From Aralia elata (taxonomy: Eukaryota; Streptophyta; Magnoliopsida; Apiales; Araliaceae), in contig CM068385.1 in assembly GCA_034770075.1 (NCBI GenBank), forward strand, positions 53,700,746 through 53,764,745: a stretch of DNA of 64,000 nt. The letters run 5' to 3'. The position numbers were made by a program, and so were the translations under genes. Below, piece after piece: positions 11,585 to 23,292 of this stretch. The notes under the pieces were generated by a model. It worked only from the letters and a program-made list of their open reading frames with translations, was not told the DNA's origin and searched no databases. How positions within the stretch are numbered: position 1 is the stretch's first letter; every line of letters begins with the position of its first letter.

Positions 11585-11758
11585 GTAAAATATGGCGTCA
11601 GGGTGGTATACCCCGGAGGGTGGGGGATGAATAAATACTAGTTGTTGTCCCTTATTTTGATTTTTTGCATGGTTATGTTGTTTTGTCATGTTATTTTAAA
11701 GATGATCATGGTGGGAAAATGACTTATATATATGACAAATATTTTTGTTTCATGTCAG
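11585..11758 (+). other. Probable intron between protease and reverse transcriptase of element 2
   Basis: A GT donor at 11585 (gg|gtaaaa) and AG acceptor at 11758 (tttcatgtcag|g) enclose 174 AT-rich bases. Removing them joins two bases of a codon before to one base after, placing the protease and RT frames in the same phase, and it removes the TAA at 11586. A T-rich run precedes the acceptor. An intron at this place is known in Ogre elements. The only stop left between the two frames would be TAG 11421. Splicing itself is not shown by DNA. Confidence 0.55.
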
Positions 11759-11759
11759 G

Positions 11760-13421
11760 TGTACCAATTTGAGTATTTCTTGCCTAACAAACGATTTTTC
11801 GAATTTGAAAGATGACTATGATTTTGATATTGAGCTGGATTTTGATTTAATGGGCATTAAGCAGGATGAGACAGATAATGACGACACGCCTGACCAGATC
11901 AAAGGATGGGTCGAAGACAAACCCAAACCCAATTTAGACCAAACCATCACCATAAATATCGGAACCCCTGACAAACCCAAAGAGCTCAAGATAGGGACAG
12001 ATCTGACTCCTAGCCAGAAAACAGAAATAACCGAGTTGTTAAGCCAGTATGAGGATGTTTTTGCCTGGTCTCATGAGGACATGATCGGATTGTCCACCAA
12101 CATTGTGGTCCACCGGTTGCCTATCAAGGAGGGTTTCAGGCCTGTCAAGCAGAAACTAAGAAAGTTAAAACCGGAGTGGAGCTTGAAGGTGAAGGAAGAA
12201 ATTGTCAAACAGTTCAAGGCTGGAATCATTATGGTATCCACTTACCCAGAATGGCTGTCCAATATAGTCCCAGTGACTAAGCCTGGAGGGAAGGTAAGGG
12301 TATGTGTCGACTGTAGAGATCTGAACAAGGCCAGTCTCAAGGACAGCTTCCCAGTGCCTTTCATACACATCCTGGTGGATAACACAGCCCAGTACGAGAT
12401 GTACTCTTTTGTTGATTGCTTTGCGGGGTATCATCAGATAATGGTGGCAGAGGAAGACCGGGAAAAGACCGCTTTCATCACCCCTTGGGACACCTTCTGC
12501 TACAGACGACTGGCTTTCGGTCTCACAAATGCGGGGGCTACTTATCAGAGAGCCATGATGGCCCTGTTCCACGACATGATGCATAAGGAGATAGAGGTCT
12601 ACGTGGATGACATTATCGTGAAATCGAGGGTGGAATCTGATCATGTAACCCATCTCAAAAAGTTATTCGATCGGTTCAGAAAATATAATTTGAAGCTCAA
12701 TCCGGCGAAGTGTGCTTTCGGAGTGCAGTCGGGCAAGCTCTTGGGATTCCTGGTTAGTAATCGAGGCATTGAGTTGGATCCGGCGAAGATTAAAGCCATT
12801 GTGGATATGTCGGCACCTCGCACAGAAAGGGAGATAAGAGGATTTCTGGAAAGAATAAACTTCATCAGCCGTTTCATATCCCACTTGACAACTACATGCG
12901 AGCCGATTTTTAAACTACTAAGGAAAGATGTCTCCCAAGAGTGGAATGGGCAATGCCAGAAAGCCTTTCAGACCATTAAGAAGTAGCTGACAGAAGCACC
13001 GGTGCTGGTACCCCCGAAGGATGAGATCCCCCTGTTTATGTATATATCGGTCAATGCCATCGCAATGGGATGTATGCTGGGATAAAAGAATGAATCAGGC
13101 AAAGAGCAAGCCATCTATTACCTCAGCAAGAGATTTAGCCGATGTGAATAGAATTACACCCCCATCGAAAGGACCTGTTGTGCTTTGGCGTGGGCTACAA
13201 TGAGATTACAGCACTATCTCCATGGACACACTACCTACCTAATATCGAGAATGGATCCCCTAAAATATATTTTTGAAAGGCCCATGCTAAACTGTCGATT
13301 GTCAAGGTGGCAGTTAATCTTACAGCAGTTCGACATCGTATACATAACTCAGAAAGCCATGAAAGGGCAGGGAATTGCAGATCAATTGTCAGAAATGCCA
13401 GTAGGGGGATGGAGCCTTTAG
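11760..13421 (+). pseudogene. Element 2 reverse transcriptase and first RNase H (broken)
   Basis: After an acidic linker the RT domain runs from about 12120 to 12700: PVKQKLRKLKPEW, RVCVDCRDLNKAS, CFAGYHQI, AFGLTNAGATYQRAM and the active site YVDD at 12600-12611. The connection and RNase H region follows in the same frame but is cut by TAG at 12984, TAA at 13083 and TAG at 13149. The frame ends at 13421. RT is otherwise well preserved over more than 400 codons, suggesting fairly recent inactivation. Confidence 0.9.
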
Positions 13422-13494
13422 AAACTCCATTGCCAGGCGAAGATGTATTCTGGATCTTACACACGAGACGTGACGACGAGGGCAGTTCTGAAAG

Positions 13495-13899
13495 TTGTAT
13501 TTTGATGGTGCCATGAATGCTGAAGGGGCAGGAGCCGGAGCAGTCCTGGTATCTATCACTGGAGAGCAATACCCCGTGGCCACTAAATTGCAGTTCAGTA
13601 ACTCGAATAACACAGCTGAGTATGAGGGATGTATATTGGGACTCCGTTTTGCCCGCGATATGGGAGTAAAGAGACTAGCGGTGTTCGGGGATTCAGAGTT
13701 GGTAATCAGACAGGCGATCGGGGAGTATAGCACGAAGGAGCTCTGGTTGCTTCCATACCACCGATGTGTTATCCAATTGATGCGAGAATTTGAAGATATC
13801 GCTTTCCGACATATCCCCCGGGGACGAAATGATTTTGCCGATGCATTGGCAACTCTGGCTTCCTTAATCCACATAATCAAAAGCAGGGACGTTCCATAG
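13495..13899 (+). pseudogene. Element 2 archaeal-type second RNase H
   Basis: A 134-residue open stretch carries acidic positions expected of an RNase H fold: YFDGAMNAEG, NTAEYEG, FGDSELV and NDFADALA. A second, archaeal-type RNase H is a marker of the Tat group (dual RNase H). It is in a different frame from the upstream RT and lacks an ATG, so it is separated from RT by a frame change between 13421 and 13495. TAG at 13897 closes the frame. Confidence 0.85.
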
Positions 13900-15213
13900 A
13901 TTGAAATAGCGGTACAGAATGCCCCGACATACGAGGAGCATGTGGCAGTGTTATCGGAGGAGGTGGTTCTGCCAAAGCAGCCTTGGTATCACGACATAAG
14001 GGAGTATCTGAGGGATAGATCCATTCCTGACCAAGCAAGCCGAGCTGAGAGGTTGAGAATCCAAAAGATGGCGATGAAGTTTTATCTGAGCGGGGATTCA
14101 CTATACAAGAGGGATGTCGGTTTGGGATTGTTGCAATGTGTAAATGAAATGTAGGCCCAAAAGATTATGGACGAAATACATGGTGGAGTGTGTGGGCCAC
14201 ATATGAGTGGACCGATGCTGGCCAAAAAGATATTGAGAACGGGGCATTACTGGTTAACACTGAAAGCGACTGCGATGATCATGTTAAACGATGTTACCAA
14301 TGTCAGGCGCATGACAACGTAATCCATGCGCCTCCCAATGAACTGCATTGTATGACCTCCCCTTGGCCGTTTTCAATGTGGGGTATGGATGTAATCAGAC
14401 CAGTAGAGCCCAAAGTAAGCAACGGACACCGATTTATCTTCGTCATGATCGATTACTTCACTAAATGGGTACAAGCAGGTTCTTTCCCTAAAGTAACTTA
14501 GGAGATCATCGTTGGTTTCATCAGGAATAATGTCATTTGCCGATACGGGCAACTTGAGGTCTTAGTCTCCGACAATGCCAAGAATTTGAACAATGCCCTC
14601 ATGAAGGAGTTATGTGACCAGTTTAAGATCAAACACCTCAATTCTGTCATTTACCGTCCTAAGATGAATGGGGCAGTGGAGGCTACAAATAAGAATATCA
14701 AGAAGATCATGGCGAGAATGTCTGCTAATCATCAGGGATGGTCGGATCTGCTACCTCTCACCCTGCTGGCGTACAAAATGTCAGTGCGTACTTCTACAGG
14801 GGCAACCCCTTACGCTTTGGTATACGGAATGGAGGCTGTTCTACAGGGGCGTCCCTCATCTTGATCGATGCTCAGATAAGCGAGGAGGATTGGATGCAAA
14901 GTCGGTACGACCAATTGGCCCTAATTGATGAAAGGAGAGTGGCTGCTGTTTTGCACGGTCAGTTATATCAGCAAAGAATCTCTCGATCGTACGACAAACG
15001 GATAAGACCTCAGAAATTCAAGGAAAATGACCTAGTGCTAAAGAGAGTCATGCCTTGTCAAAACGAAGCCAAAGGGAAGTTTGCCCTGAACTAGGAAGGA
15101 CCTTTTGTGATTAAGAAAATGCTGTCCGGAGGAGCCCTCATAGTGCAAGAGATGGACGGTGAGGTGTTCCCACAACCCATCAGTTCTGACTAGGTGAAGC
15201 GGTTCTACGCTTA
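13900..15213 (+). pseudogene. Element 2 integrase (broken)
   Basis: The N-terminal zinc region lies at about 14160-14315 with the CYQCQ pair visible; its frame changes near 14260. Core residues are Asp in GMDVI (about 14386), Asp in VSDNAKN (about 14570) and Glu in GAVEATNKN (about 14682), with 35 residues between the last two. The C-terminal part after 14860 is in another frame and reads on to near the last TAG/TAA cluster at about 15190-15213. Breaks: stops at 13897, 14152, 14499 and 15092 plus at least two frame changes. Confidence 0.88.
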
Positions 15214-15749
15214 AAAAAAAATTTATCATTATTTTCTCCTCTTCCTGTGAAGAACGAACTACGTAGGACCTGATTTCCCGACTTGTGGGAGTACGTAGGC
15301 AGCCATCATGGCACGGTCCATTTCTTTACAAAATAATACTTTCTCCAACCCCAACCGATTCCCAACAGCCAGAAAGACCTTCCTATACCCTCGAAACCTT
15401 CCCGAAACCAGCCACCTACTCAGCTTCATCTCAAATGGCCTAACCCTAACCCAACCAAACAGTTAGCCAAAATCTAAGACTTAATCCGATGAAATCAACA
15501 TGGTGTGCGGCAATATCTGTCAAATCTCCATCAAGACTGGAGAAGAGAAAGAAGGTGAAATATCAAAATCGTGGTTAACTGGATAAAATGAGGATCCAAT
15601 AAAAGACAACGATACGACAAAAAGGGAAAATAACTAAATTTAAATGCATGTCTATATATATAAGTCATTTTGTTACAAGATTTCTCTTTCGATAACCGAT
15701 GAAACTGACATAGTCTATGCAGGAAATAAAATGATCTACAAATCTGAAA
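15214..15749 (+). other. Post-pol region of element 2 with a short symmetric motif
   Basis: No ORF is supported here. At 15251-15308 the sequence contains ctacgtaggacctga and, about 40 bases on, gagtacgtaggcagcc: two tacgtagg copies around a short C/G-rich core. I have a general memory of a similar motif after pol in other plant Tat elements, which I cannot verify here. The rest is plain AT-rich sequence. Confidence 0.5.
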
Positions 15750-16755
15750 CTAACTGAAGCAGGATGGATAAGGTGGTGGATAGATCTGAAGCATCGGTAT
15801 CCCCTGCAATCTGCTGCCCATCATGGCGATGCGATCCAATAAAGCAGTGGCTCGGCTAACAGTCTCAGAGTGAGCATCTATAACTGCCCTAGTTTGCAAT
15901 ACAACGGTGTCTCTATCAGTGAGGGCAGCATCTCTGGCCAGAATAGTAGCATCTCTCTCAACAAGAGCAGCGTCCCTCTCAGCCTCAGCAGTAATCAAGG
16001 CCAGTCAGATCCGGCTATCCTCAGTAACCCGACTAGGGACATCATCAGCTGAGATGAAATAAGGAATATGGGCGGGAGTGGAGAAGCCTTCAAAATCATA
16101 TATGGACGTCATCTCCGTAGACTCAGGGGAACAAGTACCTCTGGGGGGTATCATCTGTGAAAATCACTCGAGAGTCATCAAATACTCCAATCTGGCCCAA
16201 GCCAACCATATCAGAGTCTCCGTGCAACCATTGCACATACGCAGATGTCTGAATGGGGCAACTCTCACTATACTCGGCAAAGATCCTGCGAGACCAAAGA
16301 TCGTATACCCGCAGTAGATCTCTCTCTGTCTGGGGTGATATGAGGAATCGGTAGCCGGCTGCGCCCGTGAAAGGGTGAAAATCATGTATCTGATCAAACT
16401 GCCCCATAACCGCCAAGGGATGATAGGTCGTCACGCCCCTCAAGCCAGAAATAGGGATGAAATCCAAGGTGGGCACATGAGTCGAGAAGCTCATGAAGGA
16501 GCAATAACCCGAATAGATTAAAAGAGGAAAGGGCTCCTCAAAAGACGATAAGAATTCTATCTAGGAAATCGCATCAACACAGCTCACGGGGCGGAACGAA
16601 AATTGCATGGTTATATCGTGGCTGAAGCAAACTGTCCAACCATCTACAATAACTCTGTCGCCCAGTGACAAACTCTCCAACCAGCGAAAAAGCCTGCCAA
16701 CCAACCCTGTGGGGGGACCGAGATCCAAACGTACCACGGCGTCTGGTGACGACAT
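15750..16755 (-). pseudogene. Decayed antisense ORF of element 2
   Basis: Three minus-strand open stretches (16755-16561, 16494-16123, 15998-15750) read in the expected order. The middle one has GVTTYHPLAVMGQF and VYDLWSRRIFAEYSE, which resembles the end of a plant-mobile-domain-like protein; the last is a charged coiled coil with repeated ERDA/ARDA units. Antisense ORFs between pol and the 3' LTR are known in Tat relatives such as Retand; their function is unknown. Stops and frame changes show this copy is dead. The domain assignment is inference. Confidence 0.65.
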
Positions 16756-16884
16756 CTGTGAAAAATAGTATCAAAAAGACTGTGCAGGGGTCATTCTCTA
16801 TCCATGAATAAAAATCATGCATTATACAGTTAATAATAGAGCAATTGATCAATTTCAAATCCATTTGACTTAAAAATACGAGGT

Positions 16885-17848
16885 TTTAACCAATCGGGTA
16901 TGGAACATGAAGAATCAATCAACCGAAGACGAGGCCCGGTACCAACGAGACGATTAACCGGATACGAGACCCGGTGCAGACGAGTCGACCAATCGGAGAC
17001 GAGAACCGATACAGACAAATCAATTAATCGGAGACGAAACCCAGTGCCGATGAGACGATTAACCGGATATGAGATCCGGTGCAGACGAGTCGACCAATCG
17101 GAGACGAGAACCGATACAGATAAATCAATCAACCGGAGACGAGAACCGATGCCAATCAGACGATCAACCGGAGACGAAACCCGGTGCAGACGAGTCGACC
17201 AATCGGAGACGAGAACTGATACAGACGAATTAATCAACCGGAGACGAGACCTGGTGCCGACGAGACGATTGACCGGATACGAGACCCGGTGCAGACGAGT
17301 CGACTAATCGGAGACGAGAACCGATACAGACGAATCAATCAACCGGAGACGAGACCCGGTACCGATGAGACGATTAACCGGATACGAGACCCGGTGCAGA
17401 CGAGTCGACCAATCGGAGACGAGAATGGATACAAACAAATCAATCAATCGGAGACGAGACCCGGTGCCGATGAGACAATTGACCGGATACGAGACCCGGT
17501 GCAGACAAGTCGACCAATCGGGGACGAGAACCGATACAGACGAATCAATCAATCGGAGACGAGACCCGGTGCCGACGAGACGATTGACCGGATACGAGAC
17601 CCGGTGCAGACAAGTCGACCAATCGGAGACGAGAACCGATACAGACAAATCAATCAACCGGAGACGAGACCCGGTACCGACGAGACGATTAACCGGATAT
17701 GAGACTCGGTGCAGACGAGTCGACCAATCGGAGACGAAAACCGGTGCAGAGGGGTCGACCAATCGGAGACGAGAACCGATACAGGCGAGTCGACCAATCG
17801 GAGACGAGAACCGATACCGACGAGACGATCGATCGGGTACGAGACCCA
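16885..17848 (+). repeat. 35 bp tandem array organised in 105 bp units
   Basis: The basic unit is 35 bp (cggagacgagaccc... form). Three diverged units make a 105 bp period: the landmark gcagacragtcgac recurs at 16976, 17081, 17186, 17291, 17396, 17501, 17606 and 17711, exactly 105 apart each time. Because 105 is divisible by three, long frames stay open on both strands; these are not taken as genes. Repeat-rich 3' regions are typical of Tat/Ogre elements and have been proposed as a source of satellites. Confidence 0.95.
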
Positions 17849-18182
17849 ACAGTTATAAGACGACGACGATGCCAAGACAACGATGATTATGAGACGGAGC
17901 ACGACATCTGTGATAACAATTATCGCAACGATTTGCCAGAGACGGAACCTGGCAACAACGATGCGATCAGCGATCGAGTCCTGTTGAGATCGATACGCGC
18001 GATAAATTTACGATTGCATAATGCATTGACACCTTTACGAATGTTTTGCATGCCTTACCTCTCGTGTTGCATCATAAGCCATATGTGTTGCATCATGTAT
18101 GTATTGTCATGCACTGTCATTCATGCATCGGGTGTCTATTTCTTTATCATGTTTATTTCATTTAACATTTCCTAAACATGAT

Positions 18183-18195
18183 AAAGAGGGGCAGC
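18183..18195 (+). other. Polypurine tract of element 2
   Basis: aaagaggggcagc sits directly before the LTR start TGTAGACACCC. Confidence 0.8.
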
Positions 18196-20263
18196 TGTAG
18201 ACACCCAAATTTTGCACTTCGTATACTAACCCTGACAGGAGGGCAAAATCGTCAATGAACCCAGCCTACGAGAACGAAATGTGGACATAAGTACGAACAC
18301 TCAGAGCTACCGCAACGACGTGCGATCAAAGTCGACACGACAACGATCAAAGCGGAATGATATGGCACGTTTCCCAGCGATTCCCGGACTGCAAAATACA
18401 AGCCTTTCAGCGAAAACCAACGGTACGATACGAGAATCGAGGTGCGGCACGAAAATCGAGAAAATCAGCCCAGCCAGCCGCGGATTGATCTGCGGCCTAT
18501 GATTAAATAAACTGAAGTGCGCGGCGGGCGGCTGAAGTGCACGGCGGGCGCGGAGGAACCGAGGCCAGCTGCAGATCAATCTGCGGCCAGCCGCAGATCA
18601 ATCTGCGGCTGCCTCTAATCAGCCTTTATCAGCACATTTCTTCATTGGCATACAGAGAGAGGTTGGAGCAGGAAAGAAGAAAAGAAAAGAAGAAGAATCA
18701 GCAAGCAGCAGCAGCGAGAAAAGAGAGAAAAGAGAGAAAAAAGTGAGGATTTATATCCCTTTTGCTAGATTGTATCACAAATAGTTTCTACTATATTCAA
18801 TATACGAATTTATACATATCGTGGTGTCATTTGCAAGGTGAAAAAGACATTTTTCTTGTAGCATTTTTGTTATATCATTTTGTTAAACTTTTATCATTTG
18901 GGGCTATATCAAACGTAATTTTTCTTGTATATCATTGAGGATACATGGATTAGGGACTATTAGTGAGGGTTCCAATGGAACAAAATTCTTCCTAATGGCC
19001 CGATGATATCCATTTGGTGAATTTTAGCTCGTTAGGATAATGTATTATGCGTAGTGTATTTAGATTGCTATGTTAGGTTATTGTGGTGTGCAATGCAATC
19101 CGGTGTTGTTTAATTGTTGTAGTATCCATTTTGTGGGTGTGTAGCAATTTTGGATGTGAGCCTAGGAACGCGACCCCGTGGTCCAAATCCGATGATGGAC
19201 ATTTTTTGGTGAATGTAATGGGGTCGATATGCCATTTGTTGTAAACATGTAATCGTCGGGCCTTAAAACGATATCAAGTGAAAGTCGGGTTAAAGGCCCC
19301 GTAATAGTGAAATATGTGGTTGTGGGCGTTCGGGGTTATTTTGATGGCTCACATGCCTATGACTAGCCCCAACGCATTTTAATGCTTGATTTGATTTACG
19401 ACACAAAAATTGATTTCAAAGCTAAATGATGAAGATTTCCGTAAAATCAATCAAATTAGGTTATTAGAACCACGAGGCTCAAAATTGGAAGTGCTAATGA
19501 ATGTCGATTCCTATTTCAAACGAGAAGGCTAAAGAAAGATCGTGCTCAAACATCACAAAAAATGGTTTTATGAAAATAAATGACGTTTTATTAAACCATT
19601 GTGCATAGGGTTAAAGAGATCCTAGAAATTGCCCGTCATTTTATTTACGAAAGCAACGTATAGGTCTCAATTCCTATTTTGACGAAGGTTTAAAAACTAT
19701 TGTTTTGCCAAAACGACACCTAATGAAAATCTCACAGCTTTTGACAATTAAAATCAAACCTTTCTTTCTCGTATAAGCTGAAAGACATTCTAAAGCATTC
19801 TCAAAATAAAACACGACTTTTCACAAAAAAACCCAAATGATTTCTTCATGCAAACTCACCACAACATTCACATAGGCACACACGCACGCACACACACATT
19901 TTAAGAATTAAAGAATAGGAAAAGCATCGAGATTGCGGTAACCGTGTTTCACGGAAGTCGGGGGGTGCCTAACACCTTCCCCTCGCTTAAGCAAGCCCCC
20001 GAACTCTATGAATCTCGGTTTGCAGACCAATTAATTCGGAGTCACATATGAGCCAGTGATTTACGAAAACGAAACTCGGATGAGTTGGTACATCCATTTC
20101 AAATATACCAACTGGCGACTCTGGTCAATTGGCTCATCATAAAAACGATCTTTCAAAATCCCGTCGACATTTGTGCCGACCTTTTCCAAAAAATCATCTA
20201 ATAAAAAGGCTAAATTTGGAAAGGGTAACAATTAGCGCGGAAGCGATCTTCCCGGCGTCGACA
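18196..20263 (+). repeat. Complete 3' LTR of element 2
   Basis: This LTR of 2068 bp starts TGTAGACACCC and ends GGCGTCGACA. The 3' third equals the surviving 5' LTR. At 18475-18620 there is a GC-rich block with three near-palindromes built on ctgcggc and gatcaatctgcgg. A purine-rich stretch follows at 18655-18745. No clear TATA box was picked out. Confidence 0.92.
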
Positions 20264-22210
20264 GTATTGGACCATGCTATTTTAATATGGCCCAAACTAT
20301 TTTAATTAGTAGCCCAAACTAATTAATTTCAAGCTCAAAAGAATTAAAGGAATGACCCAATCTTAGCCCAATGGAAGAGGGGCATTATGGTCACTTGATT
20401 AAGCATATATTGCATTTAAAAATAAAATAAAAATGGTCAAAAACCAAGGGGGAAGTACTGGATCTTTATTAGAGATTTGGCACATGTGAAATTATTTTTC
20501 AAAGATATGGAAGATTTATTTAGATAAGGAAAGAGAAAGGAGAGATGTGGAGAGAGAAAGAGAAAATAGTGAGAGAATGAAATGGGTGGATGGAGAAGCT
20601 TGAAGAAAAACCTACGGGAGAGCTCATGAAGCATGGAAATCAAACTCTAGGTAAGTTCTAGCAAGTTTATAGCATTTAAACATCTTTTATATAACATCCA
20701 TAACCACTATTCATCATCTCTTATCTTGAAGCTTTGAAAATCCTAGGGAGAGAAAGGAATGGGTTTGTTGAAGAAGTTTGATTTGAGCTACGGGAAGGAT
20801 CAAGGAAGTAGAGGAGAGCATCCTAGCAAGCTTTAGATTATCATCTATTATCTAAAAGGAGTTAACTTCAAGAAGTAAGCTTTAAAAACCTTAACTTCCA
20901 TTTTCTTCATTTTCATGACTATGATAATGTTCTTGGGTTATATGTGTAAAGAAACCTTAGATTTTCATGTTAATAAGTGTATTATGTATATATCTTACAA
21001 ATTTGAGTGTTGATTTGTTGAAAAGAAAAGAAAAGAAAACTAGTTCGTTTTAAAAAAAAGTTAGAAAACCCTAGTTTTCTTTCACTTTATATAGTTACCA
21101 TTTGAAATCTATACACTCTTTTTGCGATCCGTCAAAGAGAGGTGTTAGATATATAAGTTAAGTGTTAAACCCAAGTAGTAGAACTCAAAAATAATGAGTA
21201 CAAAATTCGTAGGGACTATTTTGGTAAAAACAATCCAGATTTTTCAAAAAGGGAAAAAAGGCTGCTACAAGTTAGTCCCTTCGGGGGGTAGTTTCATCAA
21301 CTTTTTGTACTCTAAAAATTCTAGAAAATTTAAAGTGATAATATGGGAAGTTAGCTGAGTCCTGTAAAAATTTGAGAATTTTTGGCCTAGTAGAATGAAA
21401 GTTATGGCTGTTATGGTGAAGGACTATTTTTAAAAATATACCCGAATAACTCTTTGTGGTTAACTTCAAAAATTATGAAATAATTACGGAGAGTATATAT
21501 ATATAACAGGAGCATACCCTGTAAATTTCAGAATTGTTTGTTACAATTTTGATTTATGATAAATGTAGGAAGATTTAGCTATTTTGGAATATTTAAATAT
21601 AGTAAATGATCTTCAAAAATTACAGGAATAATATATGTTTATAAGGGTGACATAGTCTGTCAAATCCCCGAAAAGAAAATTTTTTAGAACCGATTTGATA
21701 TTTTTCATGGACATGATCTAGTTATGAATAAATGAATTAAATTAATTATGTGATGTTAAAAATATGAAAAATAAGATTTTATGGCTTGAGAACCCTAGAT
21801 ATGCTATATGCAGATTTTTCAAAGGCGAGTTGGTCATTACTGATGAGATATTATGTTTATGGTCTTTTATGGTTATTAAATAAATGAATTAGTAATGATT
21901 AAACAATTAAAATAAATTGTTTAATTGGTTTAATAAATAATTAGAATATTATTAAGAGGTTAATAATATTAGATTAAGATATTATCAAGTGATTGATAAC
22001 ATTGAGATTAAAGTATTATTAAATCATTGATTTAAAATATTATTTAATAATTAATAAATATTAGTAAGTGATATGAATATTATTAAATAATTAATAATAT
22101 TAAATATGCGTTTAAAAGAGGAGTTAAGTTATTGATTGGACATTCAATAAGCTATATTGAATAGTATATTGAATTAAAAATTCAATACGTTTAAAAAGGG
22201 ATTATAGTTT

Positions 22211-22430
22211 GAATCCAGCTTGCTGGATTGTGGTATTCGGCTTGCTGAATTATTGAATCCGGCTTGCTGAATTGGTGAATATGGTTTGCTGAATTAGTGA
22301 ATCCACTTTGCTGGATTGTAGAATAGTTTGAATCCAGGTTGCTGGATTGGATGTCAGTTTGAATCCAGTTTGCTGGATTGGTATGTTTGGATAATCCAAC
22401 TTACTGGATTAGGTATTCAGACTTAATGGA
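22211..22430 (+). repeat. Tandem short hairpins in LTR-B
   Basis: About eight units of gaatccagcttgctggattg type follow each other at 22 bp, then about 30 bp, spacing. Each unit is a near-perfect inverted repeat (AATCCAGC-TT-GCTGGATT), and in several units both arms change together, for example gaatccggcttgctgaattg. Confidence 0.85.
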
Positions 22431-23273
22431 TTATAAAGAAAACTTATAAAATGAAAGACTTAGTATTACTTCATAAGGTATATGATAAAGTAGTGGTACA
22501 GTCGTACTCTTTAATAGTTGATGTATAGTAGCTGAGCTAAATGATTCCTTCAGGGAGCGGAGGTATATACAAACTACTAACCGATCTAACTCACTGTGAA
22601 AACAGTGTAGACGAGATGGAAACTAGTTTATTGGTTGTTTGTGGGAAACCACTCAGCATACTATATTGAACACTGTTAAAGACTCGATGTGTGCTAGTTT
22701 TAGAATTATGAATACGTATGGTGTTAAGGTACTATCTAATATTTGATTATGTGCTTAAATATTATAAGTAGTGTTATGAGGTATAATATGATATGCTAAT
22801 TGAAAGATCATTCTTATAACTGATAGGTCTTTCATAAGAGATTAAGTTAGATTGCGTAGTAGTAATCGACGGTACATGCAAGTTCCCTAATCTTACTCAA
22901 ATTTATATTGAGTAAGTTCCTAACCCTAAACTTCTTACGTTATTGCAAGTTCCTCTTAACTCAAACTTGAGTTGTTATGTTTCAAGTATGCTAATGGTTT
23001 AATTCTTTATAATTATTCCGCCTCCTTAAATTATTGATTCGCACTTAGTGCATGTTGCATATGTTCATCAAGTATGAAAGGCTGATCATCTTCATTACCT
23101 TAAGGTTCAATTAAACTTGGTCATGGTCATTTTTGACACTCAACATTATTGGTTCAATCATTCAATTATTGAAATTATGATTCATGCTCTTTCACAATTA
23201 TTATATTGTTGAAAAATTCAGAAGCTATACTCTTCTTTCAATCATGATATATCTTTCTTGTATTTAAACTTGT

Positions 23274-23292
23274 TGAGCAAAGTAGTTGCTCA
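23274..23292 (+). other. LTR-B hairpin TGAGCAA-N5-TTGCTCA
   Basis: A perfect 7 bp inverted repeat with a 5-base loop is enclosed by an outer pair, atcatgatat at 23241 and atatcatgat near 23300. The same arrangement occurs in LTR-D near 59455. Confidence 0.7.

Larger units (their letters stand above)
7068..20263 (+). mobile_element. Ty3/gypsy Tat-lineage retrotransposon (element 2)
   Basis: Parts in order: truncated 5' LTR, tRNA-Arg-type primer site, leader, gag-protease frame, probable intron, RT-RNase H, archaeal-type RNase H, integrase, antisense ORF remnant, tandem array, polypurine tract, complete 3' LTR. A second RNase H, an antisense ORF and a repeat-rich 3' region are known features of the plant Tat group (Ogre, Retand and relatives). 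Pol is broken by several stops and frame changes, while gag-protease is open. The 5' LTR lacks about 1449 bases present in the 3' LTR, so the left end was lost after insertion. Confidence 0.92.

Noticed and set aside
16900..17886. Overlapping long ORFs on both strands in the 35/105 bp array
   Set aside because: They exist because the 105 bp period preserves phase and the unit lacks stops; the translation is a simple rotation of the repeat and no domain is seen.
20264..20268. GTATT after the Tat 3' LTR as a target duplication
   Set aside because: The left end of the Tat element is lost, so there is no partner; the identity with the solo LTR duplication is probably chance.
22211..22430. Possible CRISPR-like array
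   Set aside because: Units are contiguous hairpins without unique spacers, in a plant LTR.
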